Translations under genes and position numbers: made by a program
Notes under the pieces: generated by a model
Databases searched by the model: none
What the model saw: the letters and a program-made list of their open reading frames with translations, nothing else
What the model was told of the DNA's origin: nothing
From: Anaerostipes sp. MSJ-23
GTDB lineage: Bacteria; Bacillota; Clostridia; Lachnospirales; Lachnospiraceae
Direction: 5' to 3'
Assembly (NCBI RefSeq): GCF_018918155.1
Contig: NZ_JAHLPY010000008.1
Span: forward strand, 24,663 to 88,662
Length of the DNA stretch: 64,000 nt
Part shown: positions 16,667 to 25,711 of the stretch, in pieces
Layout: each line of letters starts with the position of its first letter
Position numbering within the stretch: position 1 is the stretch's first letter

Positions 16667-17308
16667 ATGGCAGGTAAGTTTTATGCGGTAAAAAAAGGAA
16701 GAAAACCAGGAATTTATTTCAATTGGGATGACTGCAAAAGGCAGACGTTTGGATTTCCTGGGGCAGTTTATAAAAGTTTTAAGACGAAAGAAGAAGCAAA
16801 AGACTTTTTAAATCCTAGTGAAAATGAAAAGCTGCTTATTGATGAACACACATTGATTGCCTATGTTGATGGTAGTTTTGATGCAGCAGTGGGCCAATTT
16901 TCTTATGGTATGGTAATGCTATATGAAGAAAAAGAGCGTTATTATGCAAAGAAATTTCAGGATGAAGAATTAGCGGTAATGCGCAATGTGGCAGGAGAAA
17001 TCAAAGGATCAGAAGCTGCAATGAAATATGCGATTGAGCATGGGTTTTCTAAAATTGCTATTTATTATGATTATGCAGGAATCGAAAAATGGCCGCTTGG
17101 TGAGTGGAAGACAAATAAAAAAGGAACAAAAGCATATAAAGCGTTTTATGATGAACAAAAAGACAAGCTGCAGGTGAAATTTGTTAAAGTAAAAGGTCAT
17201 TCCAATGATAAGTATAATGATATAGCAGATCAGCTTGCTAAATCGGCGCTCGGAATTGGAGATGGAACATTTGTAAAAAAATCAGGAAATGAATGGGAAC
17301 GAAAGTAA
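16667..17308 (+). CDS. rnhA: Ribonuclease H with N-terminal viroplasmin domain
   Basis: Type I RNase H, 213 residues, which cuts the RNA strand of RNA-DNA hybrids. Residues 1-50 are a caulimovirus-viroplasmin/RNase H N-terminal hybrid-binding domain (FYAVKKGRKPGIYFNWDDC). The catalytic acids are visible in YVDGS, AGEIKG, YYDYAG and NDIADQLAK. This bimodular form is common in Clostridia. The strong hairpin at 17311 closes the gene. Confidence 0.92.
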   Translation: MAGKFYAVKKGRKPGIYFNWDDCKRQTFGFPGAVYKSFKTKEEAKDFLNPSENEKLLIDEHTLIAYVDGSFDAAVGQFSYGMVMLYEEKERYYAKKFQDEELAVMRNVAGEIKGSEAAMKYAIEHGFSKIAIYYDYAGIEKWPLGEWKTNKKGTKAYKAFYDEQKDKLQVKFVKVKGHSNDKYNDIADQLAKSALGIGDGTFVKKSGNEWERK

Positions 17309-17310
17309 AA

Positions 17311-17369
17311 GAAAAACCTCTTATAAGATTGGAAAAATATATAGAGCTTATAAGAGGTTTTCTTTTTTT
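17311..17369. terminator. Terminator between rnhA and the Nudix gene
   Basis: ACCTCTTATAAG pairs with CTTATAAGAGGT, flanked by A on the left and a T-run on the right. It lies between two converging genes and probably works in both directions. Confidence 0.85.
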
Positions 17370-17371
17370 AA

Positions 17372-17983
17372 TTAAAGGCCTAGGAAAGCAAAAGGATTTT
17401 TGGGGTCACTTTGTAAAAAATGTAAAAGAAGATAATAAGCCTTTACGGAAAGATTTTCTTCTTTCAGGATACGTCTTGCTTCTGCTTTATCAACGAGGCA
17501 GACAGATAAATCTTCATTTGGTTCTAAATGATCAAGATTTGGTTTGCCGTCAGCAAAACCATAAACAGTGCAATTCGTTTCATCGGTCATTCCTGCAGAA
17601 GAAAAATGTGGACGAGATAAAAAATCTTCATAAGAAGCTGGGATAAATGTAAGGCCAGTTTCTTCCATCATTTCTCGAATAGCTGTTTCTTTGATTGATT
17701 CTCCTGGATCAATTAGACCGGCTGGAAATTCATAGACATAATCATTTAATGGATAACGAAATTGTCGGACCATAATTACATGATCTTTTGCCTCACCAAA
17801 AAGACTGTAAATAACAACACCATCTGGAATGACTTTTTTTGTAGCAGCCATCATCGTATGTTCATCTTTGCGGCTAGCTACATAATAAGGATGTGTCTGA
17901 CCAAGTTTATTTTCGGCTTCCAATTCATAAAGGTTTAAAAAACGGACATTGGTTAGCGGTATAATTTTATTTATTTTACTCAT
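17372..17983 (-). CDS. Nudix hydrolase, ADP-ribose pyrophosphatase type
   Basis: A 203-residue Nudix hydrolase. The Nudix box begins at GLIDPGESIKETAIREMMEE, followed by TGL, and matches GX5EX7REUXEEXGU. An N-terminal segment with VVIYSLFGEAKDHVIMVRQFR and the ordering of elements resemble NudF-type ADP-ribose/ADP-sugar pyrophosphatases. Substrate is inferred by resemblance only. It is transcribed alone, opposite to its neighbours; GGAG lies just upstream of the start. Confidence 0.85.
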   Translation of the reverse strand: MSKINKIIPLTNVRFLNLYELEAENKLGQTHPYYVASRKDEHTMMAATKKVIPDGVVIYSLFGEAKDHVIMVRQFRYPLNDYVYEFPAGLIDPGESIKETAIREMMEETGLTFIPASYEDFLSRPHFSSAGMTDETNCTVYGFADGKPNLDHLEPNEDLSVCLVDKAEARRILKEENLSVKAYYLLLHFLQSDPKNPFAFLGL

Positions 17984-18103
17984 AATACAAATCTCCTTTG
18001 TTATTCATTGTATAGGAAAATAAGATGATTGACAACTCGTAGAAAAACAAGTAAAATAAATCATAGTAATCAGGTAGAAAAACAGTGAATTAGAGGTGAA
18101 GCT

Positions 18104-18541
18104 ATGAAAATATCGACAAAAGGAAGATATGCCGTACGTCTTATGTATGATCTTGCAATGCATTATACAGGAGACTGGATTGCATTAAAGGACATTTCAA
18201 GAAGACAAAATATTTCAGTAAAGTATTTAGAACAAATTGTCCGACAGTTAAGCATCTGTGGATTTTTGAAAAGTTTAAGAGGTCCTAAAGGAGGCTATCA
18301 ATTAGCCAGAGATCCAAAAGATTATACGATTTATGAAATTCTTCAGATTACGGAAGGAAGTCTTCAGCCAGTGGCATGTTTGGATGATCCAGTCAATCAG
18401 TGTGAGCTTTACCAAGAATGTCCAACGATTGAAATGTGGGAAGGGCTTGGAAAACTGATCTATGATTATTTGAATAATATTACGTTGGCGGACGTTGTAA
18501 ACAAGGCGCGAATTCGTGGCGGAAATGACTTTGTGATTTAA
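18104..18541 (+). CDS. Rrf2-family transcriptional regulator (IscR/CymR-like)
   Basis: A 145-residue Rrf2 regulator with an N-terminal winged helix (MKISTKGRYAVRLMYDLA) and the wing GPKGGYQLARDP. Three cysteines in ACLDDPVNQCELYQECP (spacing C-X6-C-X5-C) resemble the [2Fe-2S] ligands of IscR, so it may sense Fe-S status; CymR-type cysteine-metabolism control is the alternative, since cysK is the next gene. A terminator overlaps its stop codon, so cysK is transcribed separately. Confidence 0.88.
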   Translation: MKISTKGRYAVRLMYDLAMHYTGDWIALKDISRRQNISVKYLEQIVRQLSICGFLKSLRGPKGGYQLARDPKDYTIYEILQITEGSLQPVACLDDPVNQCELYQECPTIEMWEGLGKLIYDYLNNITLADVVNKARIRGGNDFVI

Positions 18542-18560
18542 TCACAAGGTCTTTTTTTAT
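18527..18560 (+). terminator. Terminator overlapping the Rrf2 gene stop
   Basis: GACTTTGTGATT at 18527-18538 pairs with AATCACAAGGTC at 18540-18551, followed by seven T. The stop codon lies in the loop. The remaining DNA to 18705 shows no gene. Confidence 0.8.
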
Positions 18561-18705
18561 TTCATAGGAAATTTGTCGCTGAAACGATCTGCCACAGGCG
18601 GAGAATCCTGTAAAACAGAATTCTTTCTTTTGCTATAAAAAATAAATTGTTTTGTTTGCAATGGCAGAAAATTTTTTATTCTTTGAAACAAAATTGAAAA
18701 AACTA

Positions 18706-18733
18706 TTGACAATCAAAAAAAGTGTGCTATACT
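18706..18733 (+). promoter_or_regulatory. Promoter of cysK
   Basis: TTGACA at 18706-18711 and TATACT at 18728-18733 with a 16-nt spacer. The following 65-nt leader has the repeated words GTAGGAAAT (about 18752 and 18760), which might be part of a regulator site. Confidence 0.75.
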
Positions 18734-18798
18734 AATAACATATCAAACAGGTAGGAAATGTAGGAAATACATAAACATAGAAAAAAGGAGATAGAAAA

Positions 18799-19728
18799 AT
18801 GGCTAAAATTTATAACAATGTAACAGAATTAATCGGAAAAACACCGTTAGTAGAAGTAAAAAATATTGAAAAAAAATTCGGCTTAGAAGCTAGAATTCTT
18901 GTAAAATTAGATGGATTTAATCCAGCAGGAAGCGCAAAAGATCGTATCGCTTATCAGATGATCAAAGATGCAGAAGAAGCTGGAAAATTAAAAAAAGGAT
19001 CTGTAATTATTGAACCAACATCTGGAAATACAGGAATTGGTCTTGCAGCAATTGGAGCTTCTAAAGGATATCGTGTGATCTTAACAATGCCAGAGACAAT
19101 GAGTGTAGAAAGAAGAAATCTTTTAAAAGCATATGGAGCTGAAATTGTCCTGACAGAAGGATCAAAAGGAATGAAAGGGGCAATTGCAAAAGCAGAAGAA
19201 CTTGCAAAAGAAACAGAAGGTGCTTTTCTTGCAGGACAGTTTGTAAATCCATCCAATCCAAAAGTACACAAATTAACAACAGGTCCTGAAATTTGGGAAG
19301 ATACAGATGGAGATGTTGATGTATTTATCGCTGGTGTTGGAACAGGTGGAACAATTACAGGTGCAGGAGAATTCTTAAAATCAAAGAAGAGTGACATCCA
19401 GGTAATCGCAGTAGAACCTGCAACATCACCAGTCCTTTCAAAAGGAGAATCTGGACCACATAAGATTCAGGGAATCGGTGCAGGATTTGTGCCTGATGTA
19501 TTAAATACAAAAATTTATGATGAAATCATTCCAGTAGAAAATGAAGATGCATTTGATCTTGGAAAAGAAATTGCAGTAGATGAAGGTATTTTAGTTGGTA
19601 TCTCTTCTGGAGCAGCTTTATGGGCAGCCATCCAGGTAGCGAAACGTCCAGAAAATAAAGGAAAAACAATTGTAGCCTTCTTACCTGATAATGGAGATAG
19701 ATACTTATCTACACCAATGTTCTCATAA
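18799..19728 (+). CDS. cysK: Cysteine synthase A (O-acetylserine sulfhydrylase)
   Basis: PLP enzyme that makes cysteine from O-acetylserine and sulfide, 309 residues. The PLP lysine lies in NPAGSAKDR near residue 44; the substrate loop is TSGNTGIG and the phosphate loop is GTGGTITG near residue 177. GGAG lies 8 nt before the ATG. It stands alone between terminators. An Rrf2-type regulator lies upstream, a plausible controller. Confidence 0.95.
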   Translation: MAKIYNNVTELIGKTPLVEVKNIEKKFGLEARILVKLDGFNPAGSAKDRIAYQMIKDAEEAGKLKKGSVIIEPTSGNTGIGLAAIGASKGYRVILTMPETMSVERRNLLKAYGAEIVLTEGSKGMKGAIAKAEELAKETEGAFLAGQFVNPSNPKVHKLTTGPEIWEDTDGDVDVFIAGVGTGGTITGAGEFLKSKKSDIQVIAVEPATSPVLSKGESGPHKIQGIGAGFVPDVLNTKIYDEIIPVENEDAFDLGKEIAVDEGILVGISSGAALWAAIQVAKRPENKGKTIVAFLPDNGDRYLSTPMFS

Positions 19729-19784
19729 AATATAAAACTTTAGTATTAAATAGTAAAAGTAAATTATAAAATATGCTGAAAAAT

Positions 19785-19840
19785 AGGAGCTTGTGGGTAC
19801 TGGCAGAAATTTTCTGCCGGAAGCACAGGCTTCTTTTTTG
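19785..19840 (+). terminator. Terminator after cysK
   Basis: GGAGCTTGTG and CACAGGCTTC form an outer stem (with G-U pairs) that encloses a second perfect hairpin, GGCAGAAATTTTCTGCC, and a T6 run follows. I see no gene in the rest of the 19729-19960 gap. Confidence 0.75.
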
Positions 19841-19960
19841 ATTGATATGACAAATAAACTTAACGGGTATATCCTTATGACTTTTGTTGTAGGAGGCTTC
19901 ACAGTGAAATTTGATTGTGTTACAATGAAAAGCAGTAAATAAAAAGGGAGTATACGCCAA

Positions 19961-22594
19961 ATGAGTCAAAAATTATTATTGATTGATGGAAACAGTATAT
20001 TAAATAGAGCATTTTACGGATTGCCAGATATGACAAACAGCCAGGGACTTCATACAAATGCAGTTCTTGGATTTTTAAATATTATGTTTAAATTTCTGGA
20101 AGAAGAACAGCCGACACATCTGGTGGTCGCTTTTGATCTGAAAGCTCCGACGTTTCGTCATAAAATGTATGCAGAATATAAGGGAACAAGAAAGCCAATG
20201 CCAGAAGATTTAAGAGAACAGGTGCCGGTTATTCGAGAGGTTTTGACTGCAATGGATATTCCATTGATGATGAAGGAAGGATACGAGGCAGATGATCTTC
20301 TTGGAACAATGTCTGTTCTTGGAGAAAAGGAAGGATATGATGTAACAATTGTTTCTGGAGATAGAGATCTTCTTCAGCTTGCCACAGATAAAGTACAAAT
20401 CCGGATTCCAAAAACGAATCGTTCTGGAACGATTGTAGAAGATTATTATGCAAAGGACGTTCTAGAAAAATATGAGGTGACACCGAAAGAATTTATTGAT
20501 TTGAAAGCATTGATGGGAGACACAGCAGATAATATTCCGGGGATCCCTGGAATTGGAGAAAAGACAGCGACAAAATTGATCAAGCAGTTTCATAGTATTG
20601 AGAATGCACATGATCATATCGAAGAAGTAAAGCCAAATCGCGCCAAAAATAATCTGGAAGAGTACTATGATCAGGGAATGATGAGTAAAGAATTGGCAAC
20701 GATCAAACTAGATTCGCCTGTGAATATTTCGTGGGAAGAGGCACAAATTCAAAATATTTACACACAGGAAGCTTATCAACTTTTGAAAAAACTGGAATTT
20801 AAGTCTATTTTAAAGCGTTTTGATGGAGAAGATACAGAGGAATTTGTTTTAAAAACAGAAACGATTCGCGATCTTGCGCAAGCAGAAGAGCTCTTTTCAA
20901 GTGCTATTAGGAAAGAGGTTGTTGGTCTTTCTATTTATAAGGAAGAAATTGGAACGTGGCTGGCTCTTTGTATGGAAGAAAAGAAGGTGTGGATTTTTCC
21001 GGCAGAAGGTTTTTTAACGGAAGATTTTCTTATGCAAAAGGCCGGAATGTTATATCAGCATGTACAAAAAGTTGGAATGATGGAAGTAAAAGAATATTTG
21101 GATGAGTTTCAACTTACGGAAGATTGTGGAAGTGTTTTTGATCTTTCTTTAGCTGCTTATTTAAATAATCCATTAAAAAGTACTTATGAATATGATGACA
21201 TTGCAAGGGATTATCTTGGTTTGATGATTCCTTCCAGAAAAGAATTATTGGATAAAAAAACACCAATGGCAGATGAAAATGGGCTGACAGCAGAAGGAGA
21301 GAAGATTCTTTCTTATGAGGCCTATGTTTCCATGCAGGCAATTCATCCACTATCTGAGAAATTAAAAGAGTGGCAGATGGAAGACTTATATCGTAAGATT
21401 GAAATCCCAACGATGTTTGCTCTTCATGATATGGAAGTAAGAGGAATTCATGTTAACCGTTGTGCTTTAAAAGAGTATGGAGACAAGCTTGTTGGAAAAA
21501 TCGAAGAATTAAAAAGTTCTATTTATAAGGAAGCTGGAGAAGAATTTAATATCAACTCGCCGAAACAGCTAGGTGTTGTTTTGTTTGAACATATGAAACT
21601 AGAGGGCGGAAAGAAAACGAAAACAGGATATTCAACGAGCGTCGATGTTCTTGAGAAAATTGAACATTTATATCCAATTATTCCAATGATTCTTGAATAC
21701 AGACAGTTAACGAAATTAAAATCTACTTATGCGGATGGTCTTGCTAACTTTATTGGAGAGGATCAACGGATTCATGGGAAATTTAATCAGACGATCACAG
21801 CGACTGGAAGAATTAGTAGTACAGAGCCAAATCTTCAAAATATTCCGGTGCGAATGGACCTTGGAAGACAAATTCGAAAGGTTTTTTTGCCGGAGGAAGG
21901 ATATATTTTCCTCGATGCGGACTATTCTCAGATTGAACTTCGGGTCTTGGCACATTTATCTAAGGATGAAAAGCTGTTGCATGCTTATAGAGAAAACCAG
22001 GATATTCATACAAGAACAGCATCTGAAGTTTTTGATATTCCAATGGATCAAGTCACAGCAATGCAGCGAAGAGATGCAAAGGCCGTTAATTTTGGGATTA
22101 TTTATGGGCTGAGTGCATTTGGATTAAGTCAAGATCTTAAAATTACAAGAAAGCAAGCGCAGGAATATATTGATAAATATTTTGCCATGTATCCAAAAGT
22201 AAAAGAATTCCTTGATCAAGAAGTAGAAAATGGAAAAACAAAAGGATTTGTGACAACGATGTTTCATAGAATTCGTCCGATTCCAGAACTGAAATCAAAA
22301 AATTTCATGCAGAGAAATTTTGGAGAACGCGTAGCCATGAATTCTCCAATCCAAGGAACAGCAGCAGATATTATTAAAATTGCCATGGTGCGTGTTAATA
22401 TGAAGTTAAAAGAGAAACGGATGAAGTCAAGACTGCTTCTCCAGATTCATGATGAACTTTTAATCGAGGCAAGTCTTGATGAACTTGACGAAGTAAAGAA
22501 AATTTTAAAAGAAGAAATGATGCATGCAGCCGATCTTGATATTCCGTTAAGTATTGATATGAATACGGGAGAAAACTGGTACGAAGCAAAATAG
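19961..22594 (+). CDS. polA: DNA polymerase I
   Basis: PolA fills gaps and removes RNA primers, 877 residues. Domains: 5'-3' exonuclease/flap endonuclease (1-300, with GDRDLLQL and the helix-hairpin-helix IPGIPGIGEKTA), a 3'-5' exonuclease-like fold (about 305-470) and the polymerase (about 490-877, with RRDAKAVNFGIIYG, DADYSQIELR and QIHDELLIE). The proofreading fold lacks the usual DxE metal-ligand motif, as in Bacillus PolA, so it is probably inactive. coaE follows after 8 nt, the usual order. Confidence 0.96.
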   Translation: MSQKLLLIDGNSILNRAFYGLPDMTNSQGLHTNAVLGFLNIMFKFLEEEQPTHLVVAFDLKAPTFRHKMYAEYKGTRKPMPEDLREQVPVIREVLTAMDIPLMMKEGYEADDLLGTMSVLGEKEGYDVTIVSGDRDLLQLATDKVQIRIPKTNRSGTIVEDYYAKDVLEKYEVTPKEFIDLKALMGDTADNIPGIPGIGEKTATKLIKQFHSIENAHDHIEEVKPNRAKNNLEEYYDQGMMSKELATIKLDSPVNISWEEAQIQNIYTQEAYQLLKKLEFKSILKRFDGEDTEEFVLKTETIRDLAQAEELFSSAIRKEVVGLSIYKEEIGTWLALCMEEKKVWIFPAEGFLTEDFLMQKAGMLYQHVQKVGMMEVKEYLDEFQLTEDCGSVFDLSLAAYLNNPLKSTYEYDDIARDYLGLMIPSRKELLDKKTPMADENGLTAEGEKILSYEAYVSMQAIHPLSEKLKEWQMEDLYRKIEIPTMFALHDMEVRGIHVNRCALKEYGDKLVGKIEELKSSIYKEAGEEFNINSPKQLGVVLFEHMKLEGGKKTKTGYSTSVDVLEKIEHLYPIIPMILEYRQLTKLKSTYADGLANFIGEDQRIHGKFNQTITATGRISSTEPNLQNIPVRMDLGRQIRKVFLPEEGYIFLDADYSQIELRVLAHLSKDEKLLHAYRENQDIHTRTASEVFDIPMDQVTAMQRRDAKAVNFGIIYGLSAFGLSQDLKITRKQAQEYIDKYFAMYPKVKEFLDQEVENGKTKGFVTTMFHRIRPIPELKSKNFMQRNFGERVAMNSPIQGTAADIIKIAMVRVNMKLKEKRMKSRLLLQIHDELLIEASLDELDEVKKILKEEMMHAADLDIPLSIDMNTGENWYEAK

Positions 22595-22602
22595 GAGAAA
22601 AA

Positions 22603-23187
22603 ATGAAAATTATAGGAATTACCGGAGGTGTAGGCTCTGGGAAAAGTGAAATTTTAAAAATTTTAAAGGAAGATTATGGAGCTCAGATTTTAATTGCTGA
22701 TCAAATTGCTCATGAATTGATGAAGCCTGGTGCGATTAGTTATGATGAAATTGTTGATTTTTTTGGAAGAGATATTTTAAAAGAAGATCAAACGATTGAT
22801 CGGGAACGTCTTGGAGAGATTGTTTTTCATGATAAAGATAAGCTTTTGAAATTAAATAAGATGACACATCATAATGTAGATCAGGAATTAATTCGAAGAA
22901 TTCATAAAGCGGAACAAGAAAATAAAGCAATGGTCGTATGTGAAGCAGCCTTGCTTGTCGGAGCAGAATATGAGAAATTATTTGATCAATTATGGTATAT
23001 TTATACAAAGGAAGAAGTGCGAAGAGAAAGACTGAAAGCATCGCGTGGTTACTCCGATGAAAAGATCAGTCAGATGATAAAAAATCAAAAATCTGAAAAT
23101 GAATTTCGACGTCTGGCAGATCATATGATAGATAATTCAGGTGATATTGAAGAGACAAAGTGTCAGATAAAATCGATTTTAAAGTAG
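22603..23187 (+). CDS. coaE: Dephospho-CoA kinase
   Basis: CoaE phosphorylates dephospho-CoA in the last step of CoA synthesis, 194 residues. The P-loop GGVGSGKS appears near residue 8, ADQIAHELMKPG follows, and the lid region has an arginine-rich helix (RRERLKASRGYS). GGAG is 6 nt before the ATG. It is coupled to polA. Confidence 0.94.
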   Translation: MKIIGITGGVGSGKSEILKILKEDYGAQILIADQIAHELMKPGAISYDEIVDFFGRDILKEDQTIDRERLGEIVFHDKDKLLKLNKMTHHNVDQELIRRIHKAEQENKAMVVCEAALLVGAEYEKLFDQLWYIYTKEEVRRERLKASRGYSDEKISQMIKNQKSENEFRRLADHMIDNSGDIEETKCQIKSILK

Positions 23188-23246
23188 ATTCTGTCATATT
23201 GATATGCTATACTATAAAGTACGATTTGGGTGAAGGAGTAGATGAT

Positions 23247-24023
23247 ATGAAATTAACAAGCATTGCAAGCGGCAGTGACGGGAATTGTATTTTTGTTGGT
23301 ACACAAAAAACAAAGTTTCTTGTAGACTGTGGAATCAGTGCAAAGAGAGTGGAAGAAGGGCTTAAAGAACTGAATCTTAAAGTCTCGGATTGTGATGGAA
23401 TTTTAATCACACATGAGCATACGGATCATGTGAAAGGCCTTGGTGTACTTTCAAGAAGATATGGGCTTCCGGTTTTTGCCACTGGGAAAACAATCGATGC
23501 TGTGTTTGCATATAAGAATCTTGGAAAGGTGGATCATGGATTGTTTCATTCAATTGAAGCAGATCATCCATTCCAAATCGGAGATATTACAATCGAAGCT
23601 TCTAAAATCTGGCATGATGCGGCTGACCCGGTTTGTTATTCTTTTCGGTCAGGGGATGTGAAAGCATCCATTGCTACAGATTTTGGAGATTATGATGAAT
23701 ATTTGGTTGAAAAACTTTATGGTTCTGATATTTTGTTTGTAGAAGCAAATCATGATGTGAATATGTTGCAGGTTGGACCGTATCCTTATTATCTTAAGAA
23801 AAGAATTCTTGGCAGAAAAGGTCATTTGTCCAATGAGCGATGTGCACAATTGATTTCTGATATAGCGACAAAAGGAACAAAAAAAGTATATCTTGGACAC
23901 TTAAGCAAAGAAAATAATTATGAGAAGCTAGCTTATCAAACGGTAAGAGTTTCTTTACATAATGAAGAACTTCCGCTGGAAGTTGCCAAAAGAGATGCGG
24001 TTTCATCTGTGACCAGCATTTAA
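23247..24023 (+). CDS. MBL-fold hydrolase, WalJ/YycJ-like
   Basis: Metallo-beta-lactamase-fold protein of about 258 residues. The metal motif THEHTDHVKGLGV is near residue 55 and the N-terminal SIASGSDGNC is the YycJ/WalJ family hallmark. In Bacillus the relative is tied to cell-wall stress or DNA-repair exonuclease activity; the function here is not established. The frame is open from 23160 inside coaE, but the ATG at 23247 with GGAG 8 nt upstream gives the family N-terminus. TATACT-like sequence about 30 nt upstream may be its own promoter. Confidence 0.85.
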   Translation: MKLTSIASGSDGNCIFVGTQKTKFLVDCGISAKRVEEGLKELNLKVSDCDGILITHEHTDHVKGLGVLSRRYGLPVFATGKTIDAVFAYKNLGKVDHGLFHSIEADHPFQIGDITIEASKIWHDAADPVCYSFRSGDVKASIATDFGDYDEYLVEKLYGSDILFVEANHDVNMLQVGPYPYYLKKRILGRKGHLSNERCAQLISDIATKGTKKVYLGHLSKENNYEKLAYQTVRVSLHNEELPLEVAKRDAVSSVTSI

Positions 24024-24049
24024 TTACATTTATAGGAGGATTTAGAACA

Positions 24050-24322
24050 ATGGATAGAACAGTCATAACAGTGGTAGGTAAAGATGGTGTCGGAATCATC
24101 GCAAAAGTATGTAACTACCTAGCAAGCAACAACGTAAACATTCTGGATATTTCCCAGACCATCACTGGTGGATTTTTTAATATGATGATGGTAGTGGATC
24201 CTCAGAAGTCATCAAAAGACTCAGCAACCATGGCAGAAGAATTAAAACAGATTGGGGAGGAGATTGGCGTAGCTATTCAGACCCAGAACGAGAAAATCTT
24301 TGATATTATGCACAGAATTTAG
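24050..24322 (+). CDS. ACT domain protein (UPF0237)
   Basis: A 90-residue stand-alone ACT domain beginning MDRTVITVVGKDGVGIIAKV, typical of amino-acid-sensing regulatory modules. In many Firmicutes it is paired with the DUF711 protein gene that follows 12 nt later, so the two probably act together. The ligand and process are unknown. Confidence 0.9.
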   Translation: MDRTVITVVGKDGVGIIAKVCNYLASNNVNILDISQTITGGFFNMMMVVDPQKSSKDSATMAEELKQIGEEIGVAIQTQNEKIFDIMHRI

Positions 24323-24334
24323 GGGAGTACCAGC

Positions 24335-25699
24335 ATGATTAATCTAAATGAAGTATTTGAAACAAATAAAATGATCCATGAGATGAATCTTGACGTTCGT
24401 ACTATTACGATCGGTATCAGTCTTTTAGATTGTGTTGGAGCAACTCTGGATGAAGTAAAGGAAAATGTTTATAATAAAATTACAACGGTCGCAAAAGATC
24501 TTGTACAGACAGGAAAAGATATTGAAAACGAATTTGGAATTCCGATTGTTAATAAGAGAATCTCCATTACACCAATTTCTTTAATTGGTGGAAATGTTTG
24601 CAAAACACCGGATGATTTTGTAGAACTTGCAAAAACATTGGATGCTGCGGCAAAGAAAGTCGGAGTAAACTTCCTTGGAGGATATTCTGCACTGGTAAGT
24701 AAGGGAATGACAAAGGCAGATGAACTTTTAATTCGTTCCATTCCAAAAGCATTAGCGGAGACAGATTTTGTTTGTTCTTCTGTAAATGTTGGATCTACCA
24801 AGACAGGAATCAATATGGATGCAGTAAAATTAATTGGTGAAATTGTAAAAGAGACAGCAGAACTGACAAAAGATAATCAGTGCCTTGGATGTGCAAAATT
24901 CGTTGTATTTTGTAATGCACCAGATGATAATCCATTTATGGCAGGAGCTTTCCATGGAGTAACAGAAGCGGATGCGATCATCAACGTCGGAGTTAGTGGA
25001 CCAGGTGTTGTAAAGCGTGCAATCGAAAAAGTTCGTGGAGAAAATTTTGAAGTTCTTTGTGAAACAATTAAAAAGACAGCATTTAAAGTTACACGTGTTG
25101 GACAGCTTGTTGCAAAAGAAGCTTCTAAAAGATTAAATATTCCATTTGGAATCATTGACTTATCTCTTGCACCAACACCAGCAGCAGGAGATAGTGTTGG
25201 TGAAATTTTAGAAGAAATCGGTCTGGAATATGCAGGTGCACCTGGAACAACCGCAGCACTTGCTATGTTAAATGATCAGGTAAAAAAAGGTGGTGTTATG
25301 GCATCTTCTTATGTCGGAGGATTAAGCGGTGCATTTATTCCAGTTAGTGAAGACCAGAGAATGATCGATGCAGTAAATGCAGGTGCTCTAACACTAGAGA
25401 AACTAGAAGCTATGACTTGCGTATGTTCTGTTGGTCTTGATATGATCGCAATTCCAGGAAAAACAAAGGCAACAACCATTGCAGGCCTGATTGCCGATGA
25501 GATGGCTCTTGGAATGATTAATCAAAAGACAACAGCTGTTCGTGTCATTCCAGCGATTGGAAAAGATGTTGGAGATCAGGTGGAATTCGGTGGATTGTTA
25601 GGTTATGCACCAATTATGCCGGTCAATGAATTTTCTTGTGACGCATTTGTAAATCGTGGTGGAAGAATTCCAGCACCAATTCATAGCTTTAAAAACTAA
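24335..25699 (+). CDS. DUF711 / UPF0210 family protein (PFL-like fold)
   Basis: A 454-residue UPF0210 protein, the standard length, with many glycine-rich strands such as [26 protein letters not shown] and [11 protein letters not shown]. The family has a pyruvate-formate-lyase-like barrel in structures but no glycyl radical motif and no known reaction. The pairing with an ACT protein suggests amino-acid-dependent control. Confidence 0.9.
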   Translation: MINLNEVFETNKMIHEMNLDVRTITIGISLLDCVGATLDEVKENVYNKITTVAKDLVQTGKDIENEFGIPIVNKRISITPISLIGGNVCKTPDDFVELAKTLDAAAKKVGVNFLGGYSALVSKGMTKADELLIRSIPKALAETDFVCSSVNVGSTKTGINMDAVKLIGEIVKETAELTKDNQCLGCAKFVVFCNAPDDNPFMAGAFHGVTEADAIINVGVSGPGVVKRAIEKVRGENFEVLCETIKKTAFKVTRVGQLVAKEASKRLNIPFGIIDLSLAPTPAAGDSVGEILEEIGLEYAGAPGTTAALAMLNDQVKKGGVMASSYVGGLSGAFIPVSEDQRMIDAVNAGALTLEKLEAMTCVCSVGLDMIAIPGKTKATTIAGLIADEMALGMINQKTTAVRVIPAIGKDVGDQVEFGGLLGYAPIMPVNEFSCDAFVNRGGRIPAPIHSFKN

Positions 25700-25711
25700 C
25701 ATTTAGAAGAG

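Noticed and set aside
17293..17646. Rightward open frame opposite the Nudix gene
   Set aside because: It overlaps a terminator and the Nudix hydrolase on the other strand, which has a perfect family motif; the frame is a shadow.
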